From the NCBI GenBank assembly GCA_004026145.2, contig CP034992.1:7470135-7534134 (forward strand): 64,000 bases of DNA, written 5' to 3'. The DNA comes from Takifugu bimaculatus. Lineage: Eukaryota; Chordata; Actinopteri; Tetraodontiformes; Tetraodontidae. Positions 11,059-24,295 of the stretch are shown here, in pieces. Numbering within the stretch: the stretch's first letter is position 1; each line of letters opens with the position of its first letter. The translations under genes were made by a program, and so were the position numbers. The notes under the pieces are model-generated. The model had not been told where the DNA came from. It ran no database searches and saw only the letters and a program-made list of their open reading frames with translations.

Positions 11059-13925
11059 CGTGGGGAGGGGGCCCTCTCCACAGCGTTCCCCCAGGCCTTC
11101 GTTTGCCTCAGTCTAGTAAACCACCTCTGGCAGTTTTAGGCTTTGTTCATGATATTTTCAGTGGAGCTTTATCTCACCCTCCAGGAACTCCCTTCGCCGT
11201 CCGTTGATAGTTTCTGGGAACCCTTCATTTACAGCGACGACCCCGAGATAACGGCAACAATTAAAAACACTTAATCTCGCTGCACTCCTGATGTGTTGTG
11301 ACATCGCTCCTCTTCCCCCCCCCCCCTTTTTCTCTTTGAAACGTTCCGCGAATGCTCTTCTCTCTGGGAACTTTATACTACAGTTGCAGTAAACTGTTTA
11401 ACGGTGCTCCTTATATTGATTAAAGCAGTTTCAGGTCAGAGCTGCAGGCCTCAGCATGTTGATTGGCCCGTGAGGTGCAGCTGCAGCCGAACGCCATCTG
11501 ACCCCGCCGCTCTCGAGTCACCGTACAGAAAGTAGTCGGAAATTGTTGCATGAAAATATTCAAGGTGTCACATAAAAGCACGCTAACCCCTCGTGACATT
11601 TGCCTGCCTTCCAGCCGCGCCTACTCGAGACGCTCGCACCGTATTGGTTTTGTTTTCCTCTTTTGTGTTGCAGTTTTTCTTGCGCTCGCTGCGGTTTGCT
11701 GTGCACGTTTTATATTTGAACCACTTCCACACAGCTCGAGTCCTCGCTTGAAACCCATCTTCTCAAGCTCGCAGTGTCTTTGCTTCCCGATGAGAGCTGA
11801 GATGTTTATCAGAGTCAAATCAGAAGCAGAAAAAGATCTTTTTTGGTCGGGATTATCGGCGCACTTTTAAACTGCACTTTTACTGAAGCGCCCCTCTGCT
11901 GTGCCATTTTAAATAGGAAATAATTAATAGATTGTTAATAACTGTGCACAGCTCGCAGGTAGAATCCTCAGTTACTGCTGAATATCATCATTTTATTTGA
12001 AATTGATCGTTCTATAAAAGCTAAACCAGGTGCAGGAATCAGAAATGTTACATTCAGAGCTGCTATCATATCTTATTCTGATGCTTGTAATGCCATCGTT
12101 TTATTCTTCAGATAAACCGTATTTTACTGTAACAATCCTCGCTGCTCGTCTCTCCTTTCGGTTCGGCCTCTTTCTGCTGATGGGGGAAGATTTCATTTGC
12201 TCAGAGAAAGTCAAGCCGGCTGTGGAAGTTTCAGAAACACAACACTGGGCTGGTTGCTATGTGGAGATTGCACCCATTTGGAATGTAATTAAAGTGGTTT
12301 GGCTGCTTGCCAGCGGGGGGAAAAACGCATTCCATTTTTTTCCCCCCTCCCCTCATCGCAAATGAAAATGTATAGCGTGTTTGCCTGAAAAATACCTGGA
12401 GGGAAGAGCAGGCTGTTGAATATTTGTAATACAGCGTGCACCGTGCAGTTGAAATGAGTTTTGAGATGAGTTATCCATTGTGGTTTCCCCTCTGACATTT
12501 CAAAGGTATGCAGCTTTTGAACCGTAGGTTTACTGTAATCTGCTTTTTTCCCCCCTCTTCTTTCTTTTTATTGATGTGTGGTTTAGTTATAAACTGTAAA
12601 TTGGTGTTGCCTTCATTTCACTGCCTCTGTGATATCAGGAACCACAAGACAATGGCAGAGGGGGGGGTGGGGGGACTTTGTAATAATGACTTACGAGGCC
12701 CTGCAACGTACTTCACTGGAACGTGACAGAATTGAAGCGAGACCACCCAGAACTCTAAAAATAGCTTTTCACCATTGTCTGGATATGTTGCTCACATACA
12801 TGCTGCTCTAGTTTTTACATTGAGGTTTTCAAAATCCTAAACCGATAAAGCTTGAGCTGAATATATTGTGAACACCTAAACATATATCATCTGTGACATC
12901 TATACATATGCTTAAGCCATACCTTTTTCTTTTTTAAGGTTTAAATTAGAGAACCAGCTCTTTCTAGTCAAACATGTCCAGTACTCTCTGAACGGATGTG
13001 TTATGACTTTGAAACATTCCGCCGGCGAGTGTTTCTCGGTGCCATAGTGAAGCTCCAGGGCCGTCTTTCTGATGCACGCAGCCTCTGCTAGCTTCATCAT
13101 TTGTCTGTTTTGGGTGGGTGGGGGGGATTATTTTTTATTATTTTAAGACCAAATAATGCTATTTTTTTTCTTTGCAGCGTTTTAAAGAAATCACACGTGC
13201 TTATCAGAAATAATCTGTAATCTGCTTTTTCCTTTAGCTCAATGTGATTCAGCGTTTGCGGCTGGTTTTCGGTTTTGCAAATTGACTTCTTTTTCAAAAG
13301 AAGAAAAGCGAATAAAATAACCTCTCCGGATTTGTCTGAAGAGGACTTCCAGGGTTGTGTTCACTTATTTTTGGGGTTGGTTGTTTTTCTTTTCATTTTG
13401 CATTTTTAAGAGTCAAATAATATCAGCTATTTCCGACGCCAGCAGTCACTGCAGCGTGAAAACGCCCTAACAATTGTATTATGAGAGAAATGGGGGATAG
13501 AAGGGAAGTGGAATGAGCAGATATTAAGTCAGAGCTGTGGCTTGTTGTGTTTGCTGTGAAGTGGTGAAAAAAAAGCGCCCCGACCCTCTGCTCCCTCTGA
13601 TGCACAGCGCCCTGATCTGCAAATGGATCGAGCTGCCCAGTCGAGCTGTTCTTACAAAATCAGCCTGGCATGGCGTTATAATAGCTTTTCCTTGTACGTG
13701 TCCTGTCAAATCAACTTAGCCTCTCCGCGGGCTATTTTAGTGTGAGCTGCACAGTTGAGACAGAAAACTACAAAATCCTGAGCGTCCTCAGGGAACACAT
13801 TTTCATACACCTTTTGGGCCTAAACGATGCTGCTGCGTAATGACGGTTTGAGGAAGCAGACGATGAATTTAGATCTATTAAGTGAGGGAGGTGCTGATGA
13901 GCTCATTTGAAAGGCCGACCGATTC

Positions 13926-13941
13926 ATCGCTAATTAGCGAT
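13926..13941. promoter_or_regulatory. 16-bp perfect palindrome with TAATTA homeodomain core
   Basis: ATCGCTAATTAGCGAT reads identically on both strands and is centred on TAATTA, the core bound by many homeodomain dimers. It sits in unique, moderately CpG-containing intron sequence, away from microsatellites. It is a candidate enhancer element. Confidence 0.4.
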
Positions 13942-14325
13942 TAAGTTAGCGCGTCTGCTTACGCTGCACAGTTTTAATTTCCAGGCTTAATCCAACATGC
14001 ATATGTTGGACAGAGGCTGCTAAGTGAATCAAAAAGCTCGGTCTCCTCAATGGAGCGGCAGATCTACTGCAAACAGACACGCGCCGGGATACCTCCAGGC
14101 TGCACGTCGCGTGCCGGATTTGTATTCAAATGCCTGTTAAGCATATGTTCACATCCGAGTAAAGACATTTCCCTAATTGCCTCGCCAAATGCGATAAGGT
14201 GTGAGTAAATATGTGGAGATGGAGGACTCGGCTTAGGGATGCAACGCAGTGTCGAAGGTGTGGCGAGCAGTTCTGCCCGCTTACACCGCACGTTAGCATG
14301 AAGGCCCGTGCTGAGGCAAGGTCCG

Positions 14326-14369
14326 GTTGGGCCGACCCGGCTGTCCTGTTGGGCCGACCCGGCTGTCCT
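14326..14369. repeat. 22-bp tandem duplication, two copies
   Basis: Two exact, adjacent copies of a GC-rich 22-mer (GTTGGGCC...CTGTCCT), at 14326-14347 and 14348-14369. They are identical, which implies a recent duplication or a polymorphic minisatellite seed. Confidence 0.9.
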
Positions 14370-15099
14370 GTTGTGCAGCGCGGGTGTCACCGATTGCACC
14401 CTCACCGAGGCGATGAAGCAAAAACTATCTAAGAAAACAAGGCCTCTATGATCGCGCCCCCTCTGTTCTCAAAGAGGCTTCTCGTCAGGTGTTGGCAGTT
14501 TAAAGAAAAGGTGATGCCTTTGTTGGTACAATATTAAAAGACCTGCATCTATTTTTAAATGGTAAGTGACGAAAGCACTTGGTTCCCAGTTTGATCACAG
14601 CCGTCCAGCCTTCACCCATCACTCTGAAAGCGCGGCATCTCCTGGAAAGTAATTGGCCGAAATGCATGCACGCGGAGGGGAAATCCACAAGTCAGGGTTT
14701 GACCTTTCAGCTGCTCCCGTATTAAAATCTCCTGAAAACCTCTCTGCGTTTCTCCTTGCTCTGAACAGCTCTTTGTCAGGACTTGGAACATTAGCATTCA
14801 TTCACAGTCACGCTCGCATCGCACTTGGGTGCTGCGTGCGTTTACGACGCCCCTTTACAGTTTTAAGGTTGCTCGTTTGGCGTATTTGGCAGCTGCCGCC
14901 TCCTCCTGAGCAACAAAGCGTGAGGCGTAAGTAGGTCTCATGTCCGACAACGAGGTGACAAACGAGCTAATTTGGGATTAAGAGTTAATAACCCAGAGAG
15001 GTGAGACACTGAGCCCCTCTCAGTGCCAACGTCTGCAAGGAGATTTCGTCGCTCTGTGCAGCCCTCTTTCACATCTTCCGCCTCTAAACCTCCTTTTGT

Positions 15100-15103
<4 letters not shown>

Positions 15104-15154
<51 letters not shown>
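15104..15154. repeat. (CT)n microsatellite
   Basis: About 50 bp of perfect CT dinucleotide in intron 1. Confidence 0.95.
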
Positions 15155-15156
<2 letters not shown>

Positions 15157-15618
15157 CTGAGCCTGCATTAGCTTTGCAGGGCGACTGAGTGGCTTGGATG
15201 ACGTGCTCAGATGCTCCGTCCACTGCAGATTTATTGAGTTATCAACGTAATGTTCTGTGATTAAAAATGCATTTTCTCTAGTAACTGACAGGTGAGCTTG
15301 CAGCATGTTTTCCAGAAGCTGATTTAATTACGGCCAAAACAAAACAATTACCTCGCAGGACTGAATGAGTGTCAAATAAAGTAAAATGATTGTAGGTTTT
15401 GGAGATTGCAGATCTGAAGTTTGTTTGTTTTTTTCTCTTAATAATTACCATAGAGCATAAAATGCCAGGAATACACTTGCATGCAGATGCTTTTCAATCC
15501 TTATTGAAGTAAGCCACTCAATATGTGGAGCTGGTTTTACATTTAAAAGCATGGATTTCACAACACGGAAGAAAGAAAATTCCCTTTCCAATATTGTTAT
15601 GAATTGTACCCCCCCCCT

Positions 15619-15619
<1 letters not shown>

Positions 15620-15675
<56 letters not shown>
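15620..15675. repeat. (CA)n microsatellite preceded by poly-C
   Basis: Perfect CA repeat of about 56 bp, directly after a C-rich run at 15609-15619. Confidence 0.95.
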
Positions 15676-15677
<2 letters not shown>

Positions 15678-16360
15678 CCCCATCTCTATTCTGAATAATT
15701 TCCTCAGCCCTGGGGGATTTCACTGCACCCTCCTTGGCTCATTCCCCGCTCTCATTATGAATCCAAGCATTTGTTTATACAAAGCTCGACCCTGCGGCTC
15801 CGTTGGACAGGTCTGGTTGTCTCGGACCGCCGTGGCGTACCGGCGGTGGCGTCTTTTCTGCTGTGAACGGTCGTTTCTTATGGTTCTTCCTTTGACCGAT
15901 GAGTCCTGATCATGTGACCTTTGAATTCGTTCTGAGCAACAATCTCGGCCAGATAAGGAGGAAACACCCGCCGCCCCCAGGGCCACGCCTCCCTTACACA
16001 TCTTATATCCCCACCCCCGTTATTACAGCTCCCCGGGGCCTCCCGAGACAGTGGCAGCATGCACGTGTCATGGAATGCAACATATATGTGTCTCGCGTGC
16101 AGGGGTGTCGCTAGAAGGAGATGACTTCAGGGAAAATCCCTTGTAGTTTAAGTGAAACACAGAGTTTTCTTTTTTTCTATCCAAAAAGTCGACCGAAACT
16201 TTCCCCAGCACCTACTGAAAAATGCAAAATTTGTGTTGAATGAAAACATGCAAGGATGCACGAGAAAGATCTGGCCGGTTTATTATTATTGGATTGATTT
16301 CTACTCTTATGTTGAACAACAATAGCTTTTTAGTTATTTAAGAAGCCTACACATTCCAGT

Positions 16361-16375
16361 GCAGTAGGTGGCGCT
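16361..16375 (+). promoter_or_regulatory. CTCF-like motif
   Basis: GCAGTAGGTGGCGCT matches the CTCF core closely, in the orientation opposite to the sites at 7321 and 10044. It is a motif match only. Confidence 0.4.
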
Positions 16376-19300
16376 ATAAGTGTTGAGCAAAGACAGGAAG
16401 GAAGCGGTGTGGTGCTGAGAAGCGAAGGCGCCAGAACACCACCAATGTACCTTTGAGCAAGGTACCAAACTCCCAAAACCTGACATAGGGCCCTGCAATG
16501 AGCCGGAGACGTCGAGCCCGGCCTCCAGCTGCCTTGGACCCAAAAGGGGTTTAGCAGAGAGAAAAAAGGCCTCCAGCACAGGTGAAGAGAGTAGTATTTT
16601 AAAAATGAACTAGGAATTAGTCTGGCGTTTGGTGTCTGGCTTTAACAAATGTGTCCGGCTAGTAATTTACTGTGACCAGCACATCACGAGCATCAGCAGC
16701 TAATTAGCACTTATTGTCATCTGCCACCGGAAGCAGGTGAATTCTTTAATATTCCAAATAGGCCGCGACAGCAGAATGAGCAATTTTTCACCGCAAATGA
16801 TTCATCCCGTGCGATGACGACGTCTTTGTCTCGGCTCGGTCTTCTGCTCCGCGTCCGGGAGGGAGGCAGCCGGAGATATTTTTGGGATGGTTGCCTGCCC
16901 GTGTCAGCTGTTTCTGCTGCTGAAAGGTGTTTGCCGATTGATGCCTCTCATTTATGTTCCATCACGTTTGTCGAGCGTGCTGCAAAACAATTAACCCCCA
17001 CTTTTGTGGACGGCATCAGGGAGCCACATTCACGGGTCTGGGATTCTCATTGCATCTTCACAGCCGCGGACCAGCTAGTGACTGTTTGCATGGAGAGCTG
17101 GCGTCTGGGTGAATCTGATTGGATTAAAGTTCCAAAATGGCTTGTTTTGAAGCTAATTTCGCCACGCATACGTACATCCCAAACATATAATGCTAAATGG
17201 TGACATTTGCAAGGAGGAGAAATGCAAATAAAAGAGGAAAAGCAGCATCAGGGAGAGAACGTGGGCCGGACTGCAGCTGAGTGATTTTTGATTTATGGTC
17301 TGATTACTGTCTTTGCATTCTGCTCAAGACTCCGCAGTATTTGCCGCGCGTCAGGTGACGCAACCTTGCACATGCACAAATACGCATTTAGGGGGAGATA
17401 AAATGGAGAATAGCCTTTTTAGTTCAGCTCAACCGTCTCCCCCTCTGGCAGCTTGGCAACCATTCAGTGCCATTTACCTCCAAGTGGGGAATAATATTGA
17501 TATTCATCTGTGTTCCCATGAAGGGACAAAGAGGAGCGATACAAGAGACAGTGGGAGCACAGGTGCCCGTTATCGATGGTCCGCTGAAAACTGCTCGCCA
17601 CAGTGATTATTGCTGTGAACCCGAGGCCAAGCTCTTCATCTGAAATGTCACGACTCGAAATGTTAGATACTGCATCCTCCTCCCTCACCGGTAACAGCGC
17701 TGATCCACCTGCATGGGTGTGAATAGCATGAACGCCGCCCGGAGCGATCCTCTCTGCAGACATCCACTCGATGCCCGTTCATTCTTTTCCAAGTATCCTC
17801 AGGATCCTCTGACTTGGCATTCCCTTCCAGGACCTTCCAGCATCTTACCCTGACTCGTTAGCGATCCCCCTTATGAAAAGCTTTGGCAGGTTTAACAGGG
17901 TAACTGATAGCAAATGTGTCTACTTGGGGCGTGTGCTAGCCACGTTAGCTTAGCTCTGAAGCTTTTGCTAAAGTAGAAACCTTATAGTGTAAAGTTTCAA
18001 GTTGTCAAACATATATTAAATGGCTGAACAGGTAGGGCTCCACTTGTTGAAAATACGGTGTCATACGTATAGAATACAGGTGTGAACACACAGAGTGTAT
18101 GAGAGTGACAGGTGAGCTCACACTGACAGGTACTTTTGAATAAGGCCCCGACTGAGAGGTTATGACCCATAAAGAGGGACAACGATCCGAGCCAAACATG
18201 TGGCGGGGAGAAATGTCAGAGTGAGAATGGCAGGAAATATGTTAGTGACAAGGAAAAAGCTGCCCCTGGTATTCTAGAGCGCTGATGAGTAAAAATAGGG
18301 CATTGGGCAAGAAGGCAGGAAACCAGCAGAGTGAGGCCTCTAGTAGGAATTTCTTCTGGGGAGGAGAGATAAGAGACTTAACTCCCTCCTGTCTGGACCA
18401 GCTGACTTTACACGCGGTCACTGATCACTTATCTAGAGACGGACGCAGGAGAAGAGATTTTCTGTTAAACGCAGCAGTCTGAGCGAGCCGCTGCGCGATT
18501 TCACTCATTAAGAGCTGGCAGGTCTTTTTAATTAGGTCAGCACTTGTGATGGAGAAGTGCGGCCACACACACGGCGGCTCTGTCGCGCCGGACACACGTA
18601 CAGTACACGCGCACTGAGGTAATGGGTGGAAAGTACCGCGTGTGAGAGTCAGGGGTTCCTCAGGTTCAACAGTGGAAGTTAGACAATAAACAGTGGCCTT
18701 ATCGGACTCCGGACAGAGCTTCCAACCCGAGAGCTCCACATATCATCCTGACTATAAGAAACAATATGACTCACGGCTCTGCTGGTCCTGCAGGTATATT
18801 CTGTGTGTGTGTCAGTCCTTAAAACAATGTTTATCATTATGTTTTTTATTATTAGAGAACCAGAAACTGTACTTTAAGTGCAGACAGGAAGCGTAGGGTG
18901 AGGTTCAGAACATGGAACATGCAAATGTGAGACATTTTCGTTAAGCAGCCATCTGAAAACAGAAATTCACAACATTCTCAACACCGTTTCACCACGCAGC
19001 TGATGTGATCGACAAACAGCGACTTTAGATGCCAAAGGTTATCTTTTTTTGCACGTCACGGCGGCTCATTGAACCAGAAGTTTCCTCATTTTATCAATCG
19101 AATGCTGATATTTCAGTGATTTCAGCTGCTATAATAAGGTCATTTGATAAACTCCATTAAACAAAAATCTGACCAAACCTCCAGGCCAACTACAGAGGAG
19201 GTCAAAGTCATTGGAACCATTGGTACATTTAGGCGATTTCATTTGTTTAAACTGGCCATTAAAATGAACATTCCTTAATTTACTGAAGAATTACCTGTGA

Positions 19301-20003
19301 CAGAAAGAATCATATGGAATGCTAAAGATCTTGGAATGAACCCTTCAAAGCACAGACCTCAACAGGATCCGGCCAATATGGGACATGTTGGCACAACCAT
19401 CTGCAGATTTCATGAATATTATGACACAAAATCAGCTTTTGGAGCAAAAAATGTCTTTATTTTCAGATGTGTTCTTATGGTTTGTTCCATATTTGTTGTG
19501 TAGAGCTCCTGTGCTGCCTGATTGAATATGTCACTGTTTCAAATGACCGAGAGAAGTTTTACTTTTTGTCTGAACTGATAAATGTCCCTTCGCTACGAGA
19601 AAACCGGCGTGTCCATTAACCGTAACTTGGAAATGTCAACCGGAGGAAGCTCTAAAATGACACTTGGAAAATTAAAATGCATTTGTACAATTTCAGAGGA
19701 GAGAATTTAAGCAGAAACATGAGTGCAGTAGCTCAAATGTGCGGTATGACAATCAGAGCCGGTATGCAGATGTATTGACGAGTGGAGAGGGTGTTGCATA
19801 AGCGTCCTCGCGTGTCCCTGTTGTGTCCAGCTCCTGTCACATCGAGGACGCGGTCTCCCCTGCAGCATTTGTGCTACCTGAGTCAGGACGAGACAATAAC
19901 CTAAATACCTGTCAGATTGCTGCCGGGGTTTGTTAACCTCGCTCCATCTCTCTGATCCCCAGTTTACTCCTCGCTCCTTCCTCTTTCCTCCCTGCTCCCC
20001 CCC

Positions 20004-20041
<38 letters not shown>
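20004..20041. repeat. (CT)n-(CA)n compound microsatellite
   Basis: About 19 bp of CT followed by 19 bp of CA. Confidence 0.9.
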
Positions 20042-20578
20042 TTTTCTGCCTCCCCTCCCTCATGGTCACTCTCTTAAGTGATTGCTACATTTCATCTCAT
20101 GGTAAATCGGCCGTCAGCCCGGTGAGCTATCATTATGCAAATAATGGGCAATTCAATTTCTGCTGGTCGGATTGGGAATTTCTAATTAGGGTGAGGCCCA
20201 GCACTTGAGATGGGAGAGATGTAAAGGCAGCAGGGAAGGGAGACAGAGAGCAGCCTGAAACAGAGAGCAGAGGGTAAAGAGGGGTCTATCCATCCAGGGA
20301 ACCAACACCTGCCGTTCAATTCTTTAAATTTTGGTCGTCTGTAAATTCCTTGTTCCTTAATTTTTTTCAGTCCCACAGAAACGAGAACGATTTCCCCTTC
20401 GTTAAGGCAAATTTATGCTCATTGACTAGTAGAATTTTCCTTAAACTTCCACAACAGCCCAGGTAATGGTTATCAAAGTGTTTTCACGCCGCAGACATGC
20501 GCAAACATGTATGTTTTTTTGTATGAGGGGGGGGGGAATCCCTCTATTAAAAACTTCCTGTTTCACCACAACAAAAGT

Positions 20579-20592
20579 GTTGCCACGGCAAC
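20579..20592. promoter_or_regulatory. RFX X-box, palindromic
   Basis: GTTGCCACGGCAAC is a perfect inverted repeat (GTTGCC, 2-bp spacer, GGCAAC) and fits the RFX X-box consensus GTNRCC-N(0-3)-RGYAAC. RFX factors bind such sites as dimers. An ETS-like ACTTCCTG lies about 25 bp upstream. Confidence 0.5.
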
Positions 20593-21619
20593 GGCCTGAA
20601 CATAAGATGCCCCAGGAGCGTGGTATCAATGTTTTCGGATCTGCGCGGGCGAGAATGTAAAGGTTCAGAACGCGCCGTCTCTTACGTTTCCTGTGGCGGT
20701 TTGATTACCTCAGCGCTGAAGAATTCGGGTCAGGTTAGGCGACGCGCGTGGACGCCAGACGACAATTTCTCGTTTTGTGGTGAACCGTTGATTTTTGCCG
20801 CACTGTGGCGCGGCTGCCTCAGACAGATTTAATCTCTCGATAGGGTCTTGAGGCAAACGGCGACTCGATGCATCGGAGGGCTGCACATTCAAAATGGTGG
20901 ACTTCCTTTTGGGTTTTACATCGCGGCTCAGATACGGGGGATTTAGTGTCGACGTAATAACCGTGCACATTTTTGCTCAGCTACTTTGCTGTCATGGTGA
21001 GCTTAAGAGTGGGAATAATAACATTCTCCACATGATTTGAACATTAGCCTCAGTGACGCAGCCGCAGTTTCTCCTTCCTCACACACATCATCGAGCAAAT
21101 GTTGATTTGGGGAATGACTGAGGTGATTAATGGCTTATCAAAGCAGTTGTGTCAGTGGACTAATTATATCATTTGAATATTTTCCCCCCGAGTCTTGGTT
21201 TTATTTTTTCGATTATTTCTGATAGCGCCTCAGCAGAGAGGCCATGGAATTGAATAGTTAGGATGTGTGGCTGAGGTTCGACAGTGTTTCCTTTTGTTTG
21301 ATCCGATCCGTTTATCCAACATTACGCCGCCCAACTAAATATACTTGATAAAAACAAATCAAAACAAAGACGCTTTTCTGAGCACCATGAAACATTTTTC
21401 TCTCTTCCAGTCATTAACATGAAGCGTGCTGCCACATACATCTATATATAGAACATTCTCCATTTAGCCGAATGTGTGTCATTTCTGAACGTTTAGCACG
21501 TTGTTAATTGGTTTTAAGATTTGATTTACACAAATATTCATTTCACTCTATGCATATTGCAGGTGTTTAGAAGCCCCCCCGACACATCCTCCCATTTCTA
21601 CCCTTGACATCATTACTCA

Positions 21620-21849
21620 TCTTCTGGCCCTAACTATAACCATCCCAGCTAACCCCTAACCATGACCTAAACTCAATTCTAACCTCAACCTTAAAACCAT
21701 GTTCTAACCTTCAGAAACTCTTTGATCTATATGTGAGGCCCAACAAAATGGCCCCACTTCTCAAACATGGCCCCATTTTGCTGGTAGAAGGAGGATCTTG
21801 GTACTCCACGCACACGCGCGTACACACACACACGCACACGCACACACAT
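21620..21849 (+). repeat. Interspersed repeat with CTAACC-rich block and (CA)n tail
   Basis: A run of degenerate CTAACC units (21630-21712) leads into GAGGCCCAACAAAATGGCCCC and then a CA array (21809-21849). The same words in the same order occur at 39838-39975. Blocks of this kind beside (CA)n are familiar as a dispersed repeat in teleosts. I cannot give it a family name. Confidence 0.55.
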
Positions 21850-23932
21850 ACTAAAAGAGAGAGAGAACAGAGGATTCAGCTGAGATCAGCAGCACAGCCC
21901 GGCTGTCAAATATTCTGTCAGCGCAGCCCAAGAATCACAATTGGACTCTTTGGGAGGCATTAATTCAAAGCAGCGTAACAATGCTCTCTGAAACCAAATC
22001 AACTGCCTGTAGTCAGCATATCAGCGCTCAACTAACTCTCCTTCTATCTCGCCATCTCTCTATATTCTTGCCTCTGCCGCTCTCTGTTCTTTGCTGCCTT
22101 GTATCTCTCTCTCTATCTCTCTCTCACCCTTTCTCTCAAACGTGTGATTGAACTTCTAAATATGTTACTGAATCTGACTTACTGTTCAAGAATTGCCTAA
22201 TCCAACTTCCTCTGCAGGCTCGTATCTCATTAATCTTAGATGTTAAAGTCAAGCCATGGCTTATGTTTCGCACCAGAAACGATTAGGAAGGCATTTTAAG
22301 TGTCGCTCACTGTGATAAATCTAGGTTTTAAAGCGTTGTGGCAACTTTTATTTGTGCCAAACGTACTTGATAAACGTGTTTATCAGGAAAGCTGCTCCTC
22401 AGCGAGCCATGGCAGGGGGAAAGTCTTGATTTTTCTGGCTAAAATCGGAACACAACGATCTTTTCTTGGGTGGTAACACACTAAGCATGCCCAGCGATCC
22501 ACCCATATGTTGTTGTCTCCTGTTTTCGGTTGGGAAGTTGGTTTTTTCCAGCCTGTCACCTGGTCTGGAGGAAAAACGATCAGGGGTTTAACAGGGAATG
22601 AGAGCTTTCTTATTGCTGCCCTGTGTCAGACTGAGAGAGCGACTGCCCTTTATTAATGCTGCCTCTTCCCTGCATTTAGGCAGGAAACATTATAAGGAGG
22701 GAAGTTGTGAGTGAACATGAATGCAGGAGGTGTGAAAGCAATCAGATTTCTGGTGTCACGTTCCCCTCGGCAGGCATTATCCAGGCCTCTTTGGCGTCTT
22801 CACTTCGCCTTTTTGATCTCGATGAGCGACAGAATTCATGAACGGTCGTCTTTGGGACGGACCGCCACGCCGATGAATCCTGCGACGGACTCCGCGAGGC
22901 ACCACTGACTAAAGCAAAACTCCTTAATTATATCTTTGGTGTTTATTCCATTCTTCCTGTATGGACGGTTCAGATGCGGAGCGTTTAATCCACTCTATAA
23001 TCCGCTCACTGTCTACAAGCTGCAGTGCGCTGCGAGATGGAATTTCCTATCTGCCCACCTGAGCGGCAGCACGGCCGGACTCTGAAACCTCGTTCCAATG
23101 GATGCAGAATCCGCTTCCTATGACAGTCCTCAGCAGATGCGGGTTTAGAGACAAGGGGGAGAGAGGAGGACACCAAATATATAAGTTTGAGGAATGGAGA
23201 CACACAGTAACCTCTGTAACCTTTCATGACCAGTCTTTCAGGCCAATTTCAGGATCAAGGTTAGAGAAACAATTTCAGTAACGATGAAGTAAAACTGTTT
23301 GTCCATCATCCTGCAGGTGATGTACAGTTTAAGGGATCAAAGGATGGAGAGTTTCTCAAACTAACTGGGATAATTTATTACTACTGGCCTATCTGCATGT
23401 GCTCTTATCCACTTACCATCCTGTATTGCTACTTCGGTTACTGTACCTTCATATCTGTTACTGTTCTCGCCCTACAGGCTTTTAGCTGTCTTGGTAATTG
23501 TCTCATGCCCTCATTCCCAAACCCCTAAGGAGATCAGTCTTTGCCTCCTAGCAGGCTATTGCTTAATTAAGAATGCACCTTCTTAGCAATTTTCCCCTGT
23601 TTAAATAAAGATTGTTGATGCTGATGAATCTATAAATAGCCTCAGCTCTCACAGATGGCGTGATTGACTGGTCGTCCTGGGGCTGCTGGCTCCTGGGTTC
23701 ATGTCCTGCGACGGCTGAGCTGCTCCGACCTCAGTTGACGTCTTTATTTTACACCTTCTCACATGTGAAACATGTGGAACATGACATCGCACATATGGGC
23801 ACAGGCACAATATATTGACGGCTGTGGCATGTTTGCAGCTCTGTGGCGCCCATGTTAATCAATGTTCCCCATTGACTCACTGTATAACACAAGCAGCAGC
23901 TTCATGATGTGAAAGTCCAGTTCTCCTGCTGG

Positions 23933-24295
<363 letters not shown>

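Noticed and set aside
21630..21712. Interstitial telomeric repeat
   Set aside because: Units are degenerate CTAACC-like and shared with the copy at 39.8 kb together with non-telomeric flanks, so a dispersed repeat explains them better than a telomere fusion.
23640..23740. tRNA or SINE head (GGCTCCTGGGTTCATGTCC)
   Set aside because: Only a weak B-box resemblance, no A box at proper spacing and no cloverleaf.
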